Of a DNA stretch of 64,000 nucleotides, positions 1-8,800 are shown piece after piece. The notes under the pieces are model-generated. The model saw only the letters and a list, made by a program, of their open reading frames with translations, did no database searches and had not been told where the DNA came from. Position 1 is the stretch's first letter. Every line of letters begins with the position of its first letter. This stretch comes from an uncultured Lachnospiraceae bacterium (lineage in GTDB: Bacteria > Bacillota > Clostridia > Lachnospirales > Lachnospiraceae). The DNA is taken from the NCBI GenBank assembly GCA_910585625.1, contig CAJUFQ010000002.1, positions 1 through 64,000 of the forward strand. Reading direction: 5' to 3'. The translations under genes were made by a program, and so were the position numbers.

Positions 1-1433
1 TATCCCCCGATTCCCCCGAGAAGCCCCAAGAGGTATCCATGGTAAAAACTCTCCGTACTATCGTAGTAGCTGATGCTCCCGGAAAGCTGGCCGGATATGA
101 ATTCTTCCACTTTGCTGCAGTCCCCGCTCCTCATCCCATCATAAAATGGGGTCGGATCGTATTCTTTCTTCCTCTCCTCGAACCATTCGCGGATTGTGTT
201 TTGGTAAATATAGCATATCTCCTCGTTGGGAATGGTAAGCGTAAGGTAAACCGTATTCCCCGCAAACCTCCGGGAAGCAACTTTCAGGTAACCGGTAAAA
301 AACAGGAAATTCCATAAGTTATCCTGGCTTTTGTAAACCTCCCCATAAGTAATTTCCTCATGAACCGGTTTCTCTACCGCCCCCCCTGCAATCAATTCCT
401 CCAGTTCAGATTTCACGGTATCGTCCGCCCTGTCCACAAGCTCCCTCACAATGTTGTTGGAAGAGGTATTGGACCAGTAGGGTTTGGGGAAAGGCGTATT
501 CTTTGAAGTGATGTCGTCCACATAGTTTATGACACTCCACGGATTATATACTTCCGTCTGGCCAAACAGATAGCCGTCATACCACCGCCGAACCTCTTCT
601 TCCCTGTCTCCAATCCCATAATATTCCAGCATCTCTTTCACTTCGCTGGGGGTAAACCCAAAATATTCCGCAAAACTCTCGTCCAGGACAGAGACTGCTT
701 TCAGGTTATTCAGTCCGGTAAATATGCTTTCCCGGCTGATTCTCAGGCAACCGGTAATAACTGCCAATTCCAGGCATTCGTTTGTCTTCAACGCGGATTC
801 AAACAAAGAACGGATGAAATCTATCATTTCATCATAGAATCCCCGGAAATGGGCATTTTCCAGAGGCACATCATATTCATCAATAAGAATGACGACATCT
901 TTCCCATGATATCGTTTCAGGCATTTTGACAAAAAATGCAATGCAGTGGCATAATCACTCCTCTGAGCCCGTCGTTCCATCAACTCTCTATATTTTTCCC
1001 GATTCCCATCTGACATGCCTCCTATTTTCAGCAAATAGGCATGCCTCTCAAACTCCTCCGCAATCGTCTCTCTCAGCTGCTCATACGCCATTTGAAAATT
1101 GGGCTGCTTCGCGGACTTTAAAGAAAGAAAGATTACCGGGTACTGACCCATATGGGCCACGTACTCCTCCCCCGCCTGCATGATTTTCGCTCCCGCAAAA
1201 TAATGGCTGTTGTCCGTAACCGAACCGTCAGCCTCTGTCTCGCACTCAAAAAAAACGCGCAGGGTACTCTGAATTAATGTCTTCCCAAATCTGCGCGGGC
1301 GCGTAAAGAGGTTCACCTTCCCGCCTTTATCCAGCAGATCCCTGATTATCAGCGTCTTATCCACATAATAATAAGGTTTATCCATCATATGCTTGTAAAA
1401 TTCAATTCCAATCGGCAATGGGGGTTTCCGCAT
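1..1433 (-). CDS. AAA-ATPase-like protein (DUF1703/PD-(D/E)XK family), 3' end cut off
   Basis: An open frame runs from an ATG at 1433 off the left edge, giving about 477 residues with no stop. The N-terminus has the family hallmark PLPIGIEFYKHMMDKPYYYVDKT and a P-loop-like RPRRFGKTL near residue 43. A Walker B-like strand with IDEYD lies about 60 residues past the middle of the ATPase domain. The family (AAA-ATPase_like followed by a C-terminal PD-(D/E)XK nuclease-like domain) is abundant in Lachnospiraceae and Bacteroidetes and its role is unknown; the nuclease-like part would lie outside the window. The SD GAGGTGAG precedes the ATG, and only 10 bases separate it from the pseC stop, so it may be read from the glycan operon. 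Nothing links it to glycosylation. Confidence 0.8.
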   Translation of the reverse strand, partial: MRKPPLPIGIEFYKHMMDKPYYYVDKTLIIRDLLDKGGKVNLFTRPRRFGKTLIQSTLRVFFECETEADGSVTDNSHYFAGAKIMQAGEEYVAHMGQYPVIFLSLKSAKQPNFQMAYEQLRETIAEEFERHAYLLKIGGMSDGNREKYRELMERRAQRSDYATALHFLSKCLKRYHGKDVVILIDEYDVPLENAHFRGFYDEMIDFIRSLFESALKTNECLELAVITGCLRISRESIFTGLNNLKAVSVLDESFAEYFGFTPSEVKEMLEYYGIGDREEEVRRWYDGYLFGQTEVYNPWSVINYVDDITSKNTPFPKPYWSNTSSNNIVRELVDRADDTVKSELEELIAGGAVEKPVHEEITYGEVYKSQDNLWNFLFFTGYLKVASRRFAGNTVYLTLTIPNEEICYIYQNTIREWFEERKKEYDPTPFYDGMRSGDCSKVEEFISGQLSGSISYYDSTESFYHGYLLGLLGGIGG

Positions 1434-1443
1434 TCTGCTCACC

Positions 1444-2598
1444 TCATCTTTCAACGATTCCCTGCGGACATTCATCATTTGCCACAGCCTCTTTCACAGA
1501 TTGGATGACAAAATCCTGCTCCTTGTCTGTCATGCCAGCGTGCAGGGGGATGCTGATCATGCTATGATAAATCTGTTCCGCATTCGTGCAGCAAGTATCC
1601 CCATATCCATGCGCCCGGTAATACGGATGCCGGTATACCGGGATATAATGTACATTAACGCCGATACCTTTTGCACGCAGCGTCTCAAACATCCGTTTCC
1701 GGTCACAGCCTGGCGTCTGAATAATATAAAGATGCCAGCCGCTGTCCGTCTGCGCAAGCTGGTACGGAGAAACAATCCGCGCCTCATCCGCAAATGCCCT
1801 GTCATATCGCTTTGCCAGCTGACGCCTGCGCGCCATGAATCTGTCTAATTTCTTCATCTGCGAACAGCCCAATGCGCACTGAATGTCCGTAATCCGATAA
1901 TTGAACCCAAGTTCCTGCTGCTGGTAAAACCAAGGCCCTTCATTCTCTGTGAGCAGATTCGTATCCCTGGTAATCCCATGGGCGCTAAACAGGGTGAGCT
2001 TTCTGTACAGTTCTTCCTGATCCGTGACAACCATCCCTCCTTCGCCAGTCGTGATGGGCTTTACCGGATGGAAGCTGAACGTCGTCATGTCTGAGAGCGT
2101 GCCTATTTTCTTTCCCTTATAGCTGGCTCCAAGGGCATGCGCGCCGTCCTCAATGACCACCAGGCGGTATTCCCGTGCAATCTTATGGATTGCATCCATG
2201 TCGCAGGGCTGGCCTGCCAGATGAACAGGGATGATGGCTTTTGTCTTGTCCGTGATTTTCCTCCTGATATCTTCGGGGTCTATGTTGTACGTCCTGGGGT
2301 CTACGTCGGCAAACACGGGCCTGCCTCCGCAGTACAACACACAATTCGCCGATGCCGCAAACGTAAGAGGCGTGGTGATTACCTCGTCCCCTTCCCTGAT
2401 GCCTGCCGCAAAACAAGCGGCATGTAATGCCGCCGTGCCGTTAGCCACTGCCACCGCATATTTGGTTCCCACGTAACCAGCCACGGTTCTTTCAAATTCC
2501 GCAATCTTAGGGCCCGTGGTGAGGTAATCGGATTTCAATACTTCCACGACCGCCTGAATGTCATCATCTTCTATTATCTGTCTTCCGTATGGTATCAT
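1444..2598 (-). CDS. pseC: UDP-4-amino-4,6-dideoxy-N-acetyl-beta-L-altrosamine transaminase PseC
   Basis: PLP-dependent aminotransferase of the DegT/DnrJ/EryC1 family, 384 residues, the normal length. It should aminate C4 of the PseB product using glutamate, the second step towards CMP-pseudaminic acid. The PLP lysine is K180 in FSFHPVKPITTGEGG, a context typical of PseC. The PLP phosphate/ring contacts GTAALHA and EDGAHALGA are also present. It is the last pathway gene of the minus-strand run and directly follows pseG. The complete set pseB, C, H, G, I, F elsewhere in the window makes pseudaminic acid, rather than bacillosamine or legionaminic acid, the likely product. Confidence 0.93.
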   Translation of the reverse strand: MIPYGRQIIEDDDIQAVVEVLKSDYLTTGPKIAEFERTVAGYVGTKYAVAVANGTAALHAACFAAGIREGDEVITTPLTFAASANCVLYCGGRPVFADVDPRTYNIDPEDIRRKITDKTKAIIPVHLAGQPCDMDAIHKIAREYRLVVIEDGAHALGASYKGKKIGTLSDMTTFSFHPVKPITTGEGGMVVTDQEELYRKLTLFSAHGITRDTNLLTENEGPWFYQQQELGFNYRITDIQCALGCSQMKKLDRFMARRRQLAKRYDRAFADEARIVSPYQLAQTDSGWHLYIIQTPGCDRKRMFETLRAKGIGVNVHYIPVYRHPYYRAHGYGDTCCTNAEQIYHSMISIPLHAGMTDKEQDFVIQSVKEAVANDECPQGIVER

Positions 2599-2610
2599 CT
2601 CAATCCCTCG

Positions 2611-3624
2611 CTATTCCAACCGTTCCATCAATGCTTCTGCAATGCGCAGCGCGCCTTTTCCATCTACCAGTTCCTGCATCCGCAGGGATCTTTCCTGCCG
2701 CACTTCCCGATTCTGCCCATAGTATTCCAGGAAAGCCGCGATACGCTCTGCCACCGGATCCTTCCGCAGATCCCCCGCATAGGAAATCAGGCCATCCTCA
2801 TCGAACTTCTCCACATTCCCCAACTGGTTCTCCGCAAAGGCATAGGAAATAGCAGGCGTCCCTATGGCGCAGAGTTCATAAAGTGTCGTACCCCCTGCCG
2901 AAACCGCCATGTCTGCCTCCTGCATGAAGCGCGCCACATCCGGGACGTCCTGGTATATGCGGACGTTATCGTCTTTTTTATATTTCTCGCATAACTGTTT
3001 GTAGTTTGAATAATAAATACCGCAGATGACACTGATCCGTCGGTATCTTTCCCTATGTATTTTCCCCAAGATGCCATCGAGGATCCCATAAGGATCCGAA
3101 CCGCCGGAAAGCAGCAGCAAATGCTCTGCACTGGGCTTAATCTCCTTCCTGCCGCAATCGGAAAATGCTTCCCGCAGAGGGATATACTCCATCCCCAGAT
3201 AGAGTTTCGTATTTTGATATTTCTCTTTATGCCGGAATCTCTCCCAGTAATTGGCATAGCATATGATAGCGTCTGCCGGATAATGGAAGGCGTCTAAGTC
3301 ATCAATGTAAAATACTTCCGTATATTTTTTCAGTTCCCCCAGATAGAACGGCGTAACTTGGTAGCTGTCGACTAAAATCCTCCCAATCTTGTGTTCCCAA
3401 ATCAATTTCCGCAGAACGTTAAGCTCCGCTTCCATATCATCCCATGGGGTACGGAGTACGAGGGATTGATACCCCCGTTCCTTAATCAGCCCTAAAGCCT
3501 GGTTATCCGCAAGGAGGAATGTCACCTCCTCACCCAAACTGCTGGCAGCGTCCGCTATGGACAGGCAGCGCATCATATGCCCGGTAGCAACCCGGTTATT
3601 CATGTCAGCTCTGATATACAACAT
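2611..3624 (-). CDS. pseG: UDP-2,4-diacetamido-2,4,6-trideoxy-beta-L-altropyranose hydrolase PseG
   Basis: GT-B fold hydrolase of 337 residues that removes UDP from the bis-acetamido sugar before condensation with PEP. The N-terminus has the family pattern IRADMNNRVATGHMMRCL, with the catalytic-type histidine in TGHMMRCL. The C-terminal half has LLSGGSDPYG and the UDP-binding AGGTTLYELCAIGTP. Length matches PseG rather than the fused PseG-PseH forms, because pseH is a separate gene just upstream. It sits between pseH and pseC with short gaps, as expected for a single transcript. Confidence 0.93.
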   Translation of the reverse strand: MLYIRADMNNRVATGHMMRCLSIADAASSLGEEVTFLLADNQALGLIKERGYQSLVLRTPWDDMEAELNVLRKLIWEHKIGRILVDSYQVTPFYLGELKKYTEVFYIDDLDAFHYPADAIICYANYWERFRHKEKYQNTKLYLGMEYIPLREAFSDCGRKEIKPSAEHLLLLSGGSDPYGILDGILGKIHRERYRRISVICGIYYSNYKQLCEKYKKDDNVRIYQDVPDVARFMQEADMAVSAGGTTLYELCAIGTPAISYAFAENQLGNVEKFDEDGLISYAGDLRKDPVAERIAAFLEYYGQNREVRQERSLRMQELVDGKGALRIAEALMERLE

Positions 3625-3641
3625 AATTATTCTCTTTCCAT

Positions 3642-4085
3642 CTATAACTGTAGTTCATAAACCTCATAGGCCTCTGCATACCCGGCGTTAAGAAAAGCTT
3701 TCCTGGACGCGATATTATCCGGCTTCACCCTTGCCTTCAGTTTTTCTGCTTCCGGGAAGTCCTCCTTGACCTGGCTGCGCAAAAGCTGCAGCATGTTCTT
3801 TCCATGTCCCATGCCCCTCATGCCGGCACAGATACTGTAACTGATCTCTGCTTCTTCACCAGACACTTCCACGCGTGCCTGCCCGACAGGCTCCCCACCA
3901 AGCATGTAAATATACTGCCGACGGTTCCCTGACGCCATCAGTCTCTGGAACCAGGCCTCATGTTCCTCATGGGTAATCAGGGATGATGAGAAAGAATTGG
4001 CCCGCACGGCAGGCTCATTGGCCCATCCAAAAAGCAGATCCATGTCCTCCTCTGCTGCTGCCCTCAGATAAGCCTCTTCCATCAT
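3642..4085 (-). CDS. pseH: UDP-4-amino-sugar N-acetyltransferase PseH (GNAT)
   Basis: Small GNAT-fold protein of 147 residues that should acetylate the 4-amino group of UDP-4-amino-4,6-dideoxy-AltNAc with acetyl-CoA. The acetyl-CoA pyrophosphate loop is seen as RGMGHGKNML about two thirds along, and the C-terminal NIASRKAFLNAGY is typical of GNATs that act on sugar amines. Its start overlaps the pseI stop: the sequence GAATGATGG holds the pseI TGA and two possible ATGs (4085, 4082), which indicates translational coupling. Position between pseI and pseG decides the specific call over other GNATs. Confidence 0.88.
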   Translation of the reverse strand: MMEEAYLRAAAEEDMDLLFGWANEPAVRANSFSSSLITHEEHEAWFQRLMASGNRRQYIYMLGGEPVGQARVEVSGEEAEISYSICAGMRGMGHGKNMLQLLRSQVKEDFPEAEKLKARVKPDNIASRKAFLNAGYAEAYEVYELQL

Positions 4086-5140
4086 TCTCCTCCTATCATC
4101 TCAAAGCGCAGCGGCGTGCCGCGGCTGATATCCTGCAATGCCTGCTGTCCCAACGCCTGCTGGTAGTACTTAGGTTCCATGCCGTATCCCGGGCGTATGA
4201 CCCTTATATTTTCTTCGGTGAGCTTCTCGCCTTTCTTAATATCCTGCACGCAGAAAACAGAGCGGCGGAATACAATACTAGCTTTCTCCTGCTCAGCCAC
4301 GCCATACTTTATGCACCCGACTGCCTTCTGCGCCTGGCGGATGTCCTGCACCATCTGTGAGAATTCCCGAGGGTTCATGGAAAAAGAAGCGTCTGGGTTC
4401 TCAATGGAACGGTCGATGCAAAAATGCTTCTCAATGATGCTTGCCCCTAACGCCACCGCCGTGACGGCGCCCACGGAACCCATGGAATGGTCGGAAAGCC
4501 CCACCGGGACGCCAAAAACTTCCGCCATATTCTGCATCGTCTTAAGGTTCATGTCATCTGTGACTGCCGGATACGCGCTTGCACATCGAAGCAACGCAAG
4601 CTGTCCATTGCCCGCGGCTCTTACCGCCTCCACCGCCGCCTCAATCTCACCGAGCGCCCCCATGCCCGTAGACAGGACGATAGGTTTCCCCTTCGAAGCG
4701 ACATAGGAAATCAGCGGAAGATCCACCAGTTCAAAGGAAGCGATTTTATAAAACTGGATGCCCATCCCTTCCAAAAAATCCACGGCGGTGCGGTCGAAAG
4801 GCGTCGAGAGGAAATCAATCCCAGCCTTTGCCGCCTCCTCTTTCAGTTCCGGCTGCCACTCCCAGGGCGTATAAGCCTTTTCATATAAATGATAGAGGTT
4901 CTCCCCATCCCAGGTTCCCTCCGAAATATGGAAATACCGGTTGTCGCAGTCAATCGTCAAAGTGTCCGGCGTATAGGTCTGAATCTTAATGCAGTCCGCC
5001 CCTGCTTCCTTGGCTGCGTGGATTATCTCCTTGGCACGCGCAAGGCTCCCGGCATGGTTCGCAGACATCTCCGCAATGACATATACGGGACGCCCTGCGC
5101 CAATCTCTCTTTGCCCGACCTTCATTCTGTTCATCTGCAT
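4082..5140 (-). CDS. pseI: Pseudaminic acid synthase PseI
   Basis: NeuB-family synthase of 352 residues that condenses the 6-deoxy-bis-acetamido-altrose with PEP to give pseudaminic acid. The TIM-barrel part holds EMSANHAGS, KIQTYTPDT, STPFDRTAVDFLE and the metal/PEP region GLSDHSMGS, IIEKHF. The C-terminal 60 residues form the SAF (antifreeze-like) domain, FRRSVFCVQDIKKGE to the end. The strings QTYTPDT and AYTPWEW are characteristic of PseI rather than NeuB or LegI. Two in-frame ATGs (5140, 5134) follow an extended AGGGAGGGAGGA; either could be used. The TGA overlaps the pseH start. Confidence 0.94.
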   Translation of the reverse strand: MQMNRMKVGQREIGAGRPVYVIAEMSANHAGSLARAKEIIHAAKEAGADCIKIQTYTPDTLTIDCDNRYFHISEGTWDGENLYHLYEKAYTPWEWQPELKEEAAKAGIDFLSTPFDRTAVDFLEGMGIQFYKIASFELVDLPLISYVASKGKPIVLSTGMGALGEIEAAVEAVRAAGNGQLALLRCASAYPAVTDDMNLKTMQNMAEVFGVPVGLSDHSMGSVGAVTAVALGASIIEKHFCIDRSIENPDASFSMNPREFSQMVQDIRQAQKAVGCIKYGVAEQEKASIVFRRSVFCVQDIKKGEKLTEENIRVIRPGYGMEPKYYQQALGQQALQDISRGTPLRFEMIGGE

Positions 5141-5158
5141 ATCCTCCCTCCCTGGCTT

Positions 5159-5893
5159 TTAGCTGCCTGCCAAACACCTATCTGCCCCGGCATCTCTTCC
5201 CTTTTCCTGCAGCAGCCGATATTTCAGCTCAGCCACCGCCCAATCCTCCAAAGTGTCTATGTCCTGCACTTCCAGTTCCTCCATCACCAACGGCACGGTC
5301 TTACCAAGAACCATGCTCTTCTCTTCCAGAAAGGGCGGTACACGCAGCAGATAGAACTGCCCGCAGTCATGGTAATATGGTTCAAGATCCTGGGAACGTT
5401 TCAGGCGGTTCTCAGGCCATTGATAGCGGATGAAACCATCCTTAGCCACGAAACACCGCTGAGGAGGGAAAGAATAACGCACAACCGGAACCACGCCGTC
5501 CGCCCCCAGGCTGCGCAGCTTCTCCATGCTCTCCTTTAACTTCTGCGGCGTGAGAAACGGAGCCGTAGGGTAAATGCAGCAGACAATGTCAAAGCTCCGG
5601 CCTATGCTTTCGTATTGATGCAAAACTTCCAACACGACCTCATGGGTCATCGCCATATCCCCGGAATTCTCTTCTGAGCGGAAAAACGGCACTTTTGCGC
5701 CCGCCTCTTTTGCAATAAGGGCAATCTTCGCATCGTCCGTAGACACCATAACCTCGTCAAAAATACCGCTCTCGAGAGCCGCTTTCACAGAGTACTCGAT
5801 AATCGGCCTCCCACAGAACTCTTTGATATTCTTTCGCGGAATACGTTTGCTTCCGCCTCTGGCCGTGATTACCGCAAGGCATTTCTCTTCCAT
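5159..5893 (-). CDS. pseF: CMP-pseudaminic acid synthetase PseF
   Basis: Cytidylyltransferase of the CMP-sialate synthetase family, 244 residues from the ATG at 5893. That ATG has AGGAG eight bases upstream and begins one base after the stop of the previous gene, so it is preferred over the ATG at 5920. It activates pseudaminic acid with CTP. The N-terminal nucleotide-binding signature is ITARGGSKRIPRKNI, followed by GRPIIEYSVKAA and VSTDDAKIA. The conserved YPTAPFLT lies around residue 100, and the C-terminal EVQDIDTLEDWAVAE is typical of PseF. The product CMP-Pse is the donor for a transferase of the cluster, possibly the large protein immediately upstream. Confidence 0.92.
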   Translation of the reverse strand: MEEKCLAVITARGGSKRIPRKNIKEFCGRPIIEYSVKAALESGIFDEVMVSTDDAKIALIAKEAGAKVPFFRSEENSGDMAMTHEVVLEVLHQYESIGRSFDIVCCIYPTAPFLTPQKLKESMEKLRSLGADGVVPVVRYSFPPQRCFVAKDGFIRYQWPENRLKRSQDLEPYYHDCGQFYLLRVPPFLEEKSMVLGKTVPLVMEELEVQDIDTLEDWAVAELKYRLLQEKGRDAGADRCLAGS

Positions 5894-5894
5894 C

Positions 5895-8800
5895 TCAGCT
5901 TCTCCTTGTGTCATTGTCATTTTCCTGCAGATACCGTTCCACCAACGCCAAAAACCTTTCTTTGGCGTCCTTGGGCCAAAAGCTGTTCACATCGCCCCGG
6001 TACCTTGTCCCACGCTGGTAATTGGCTACTTCCCGATACAGCTGCTCCTCATCCGCAACCATGATGAGGTCGCCATTGGCCGCTACTTCCTCCAACACGT
6101 CATCCGTCCTGGTCTCACTGACATTTTTTGCCTTATTCTTTACGGCTATCACTTTCAGCATCGGCCAGGGCAGCACATCATAGATTGCGGAACTCTGGAT
6201 GCCGACTACAATATCAGAGATTGCGGCAATATCCCTGATATCCACCTCGCCGCCCACAATCTGCAGATTCCCCAGTTCCTGTGCAATCTGCTGCATTTGT
6301 GTATCATCTTTCAGTTCTGTGATATGCGCCTTATAAACGACCAAGCATTGCTCATGCGCAAGCCGCGCCGCCAGATTACACGCATAGGAGAAAATTTCCT
6401 GCTCGGTGCTGGAAACGAACGATATGACAACCACCGGGTATTTCCATTCTTCCATCGAAACGCCTTCATACACGCCTGGCTTGCCTATGCCTATCACCCT
6501 GTCGTTGCCCTGCTCCCTGCTTTGGGCAGCAATGATATCGCTATATACAGCCAAATGGTCGGCATATGCCAGCTGCTTATGATAGGTATTCTCTCGGTTC
6601 GTACCATGGGCAATCTCCAATGTGGGAATCCCCAGTTCCATCGCAACATCCCGCAGATACGTGAGCGCCATATCCTGCCCATGGGAATACATAATCACTT
6701 TAGGCTGTATACGCGCTATGGCTTCCCGGTAGAACTGCATGTAGCTTTCCCGCTCTTTCAATATATATGAAGCCTTTAAACAGATGCTTGTCGAAATTTG
6801 CGTATCAAACTGCACTCCCAAGAGCTGCTCCAGCGGCGCAAGGAATTTCTCGCAAATAAAATTTACAAGCTCCGTTTTATCCACATCCTGCCGCACGCCG
6901 TATATCCTTGGAACCGTGGATTTTGTGATGGGATACAGATTTTTGGTCGGCACTTTTTGCAAGAATTCTTTGTTGACTTTCACATACCACTCCAAATCGA
7001 TATATTTGTCCTCCGGCAGGCTGGAAATAAAATTCTCCAAAGTCGTATGGGTAAGAAAGCCTTTGTACGGCCTGCGGATAAACAGCGTCACTATCAGGAT
7101 GTCCCGCCGGGGCAGGCAATCCAGCAAATTCCTTGTTTCCTCCGCTTCTTCCTCCGCGGACAGGAACACTTTATCTGCCGGCCAGGAATGGACAGCTAAC
7201 TTGCCCACCCCTCGCTGTTTCTTCCAGCTGTTGAGATATTCCAAGATTGCTGACTCCAGATATTTATATAAATAAATCCCATGGTAAGAAATATCTCCAA
7301 AGCTGTAAAACAGCTGATGCAGCTTCTCATTCATGTAAACTTCCGTATCAAGCGTCTGGTATGGTTCATCTTTCGTCTCAGTATCCGCAAAGCATACCGC
7401 CTTACCGGCAACGGCAAGGCACAAGCCCTCATGTATCACACGGCGCATAAATTCCCGCATAGCGGCCTGCGGGACGGCACAGTCCACATCCAGGCTATCC
7501 CGGACGCTGCCCTTTACCAGCATGATATCCGGATCAAGATATGCCGTCCTTACTGTTGCATCCTCCTGCGTCTTCTGAAACTCTGCCGCCTCTGCGTAAG
7601 TGTCCCCAGGACAGCATTTCTGTTCCCCGGGAAGGGCATTGCCCACAGGGCCTGCCGCCGCAATGTCCCTGCCACTGTGCAGCGCAGACTGCAACGCGGC
7701 GATGCTCCCAGGCGTCAGCAAGCTGTTGGCGCGTAGGAGCAGTAAATCCCTGCCATCGGCAAACTGCTCGTTGACCGTTTTGAGGATACTGCCAAAACCT
7801 TCGGGCCTCTCGTCTGAAATAACATAAGAAATATCTGCCTGCCCGGTTAGCCACTCCCGCAGCCCATCATTGGAATAGTTATCCACAACGACGATTTCAC
7901 TGGCTGTGCCTTTGAGTTCTTGCAGAAGGATCCTGACATTTACCTTGACAGCTTCTATTTCATTATGGGCGGTAATGACCGCCAATATGCCTGGATGGAG
8001 GTAACTGCCTACCAATGCCCGGAAACGCTCTGCGGCGTCTTGGGGCCAAAAGCAGTTTTTCGCCTCCCGGTATATACCTCCCCCCGTATAGTTTACAACC
8101 TCTTGATATAGCCGGTCTTCATCCTCTGCCATTACGATGTCCCCACGCAACGCCGCTTCCTGCAAGATTCCGTCCGGCTTTGCCTCACTAAGGTTTACCG
8201 CTCTGTCCCTGACTGCGATCACTTTGACTCCCGGATACGGCAGGGCGTCAAAAATACCGGAGCTTCTGATCCCTACCACGATATCCGACTTCCCAATCAA
8301 ATCCCTGATATCTGCCTTGCCGGCCATAAACTTTAAGTTTCCCGTCTCTTGCTCAATCTTGGCAATCTCTTCTTTACCCCATAACTCTGAATTATGGAAT
8401 TTATATACCACCAGGTACTTGCTTTTATCCAGACGGTTTGCAAGATTCTGCGCATAGCTGAATATTTCATTCTCCAAGCTTGAGATAAAAGATATGATTG
8501 TGACGGACAGCTGTTCCCGCTGCCCAACGGGCTGCATGTTTATGCCTGGCTTTCCAATCCCCAGCACCCTGTCATTTCCCAATTCCCTCGATTTGTCAGC
8601 AACCACATCGCTGTATGCGACAACATAGTCCGCATAAGCTAAATGCGGATGGTACGCTCCCTCCGTCTTGATGCCATGGCTGATTTCCAATGTAGGGATG
8701 CCGGCCTCCAAAGAAGCATCCCGAAGACAAGTGAGGATCATATCCTGCCCATGGGAATAAATAATCACCTTCGGATTTACCCGGGCAATGACGTCTTTAT

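Noticed and set aside
1444..5893. Legionaminic acid or sialic acid pathway
   Set aside because: PseI, PseC and PseF motifs (QTYTPDT, FHPVKPI) and a PseB-type dehydratase fit pseudaminic acid; no NeuC-type epimerase is present.
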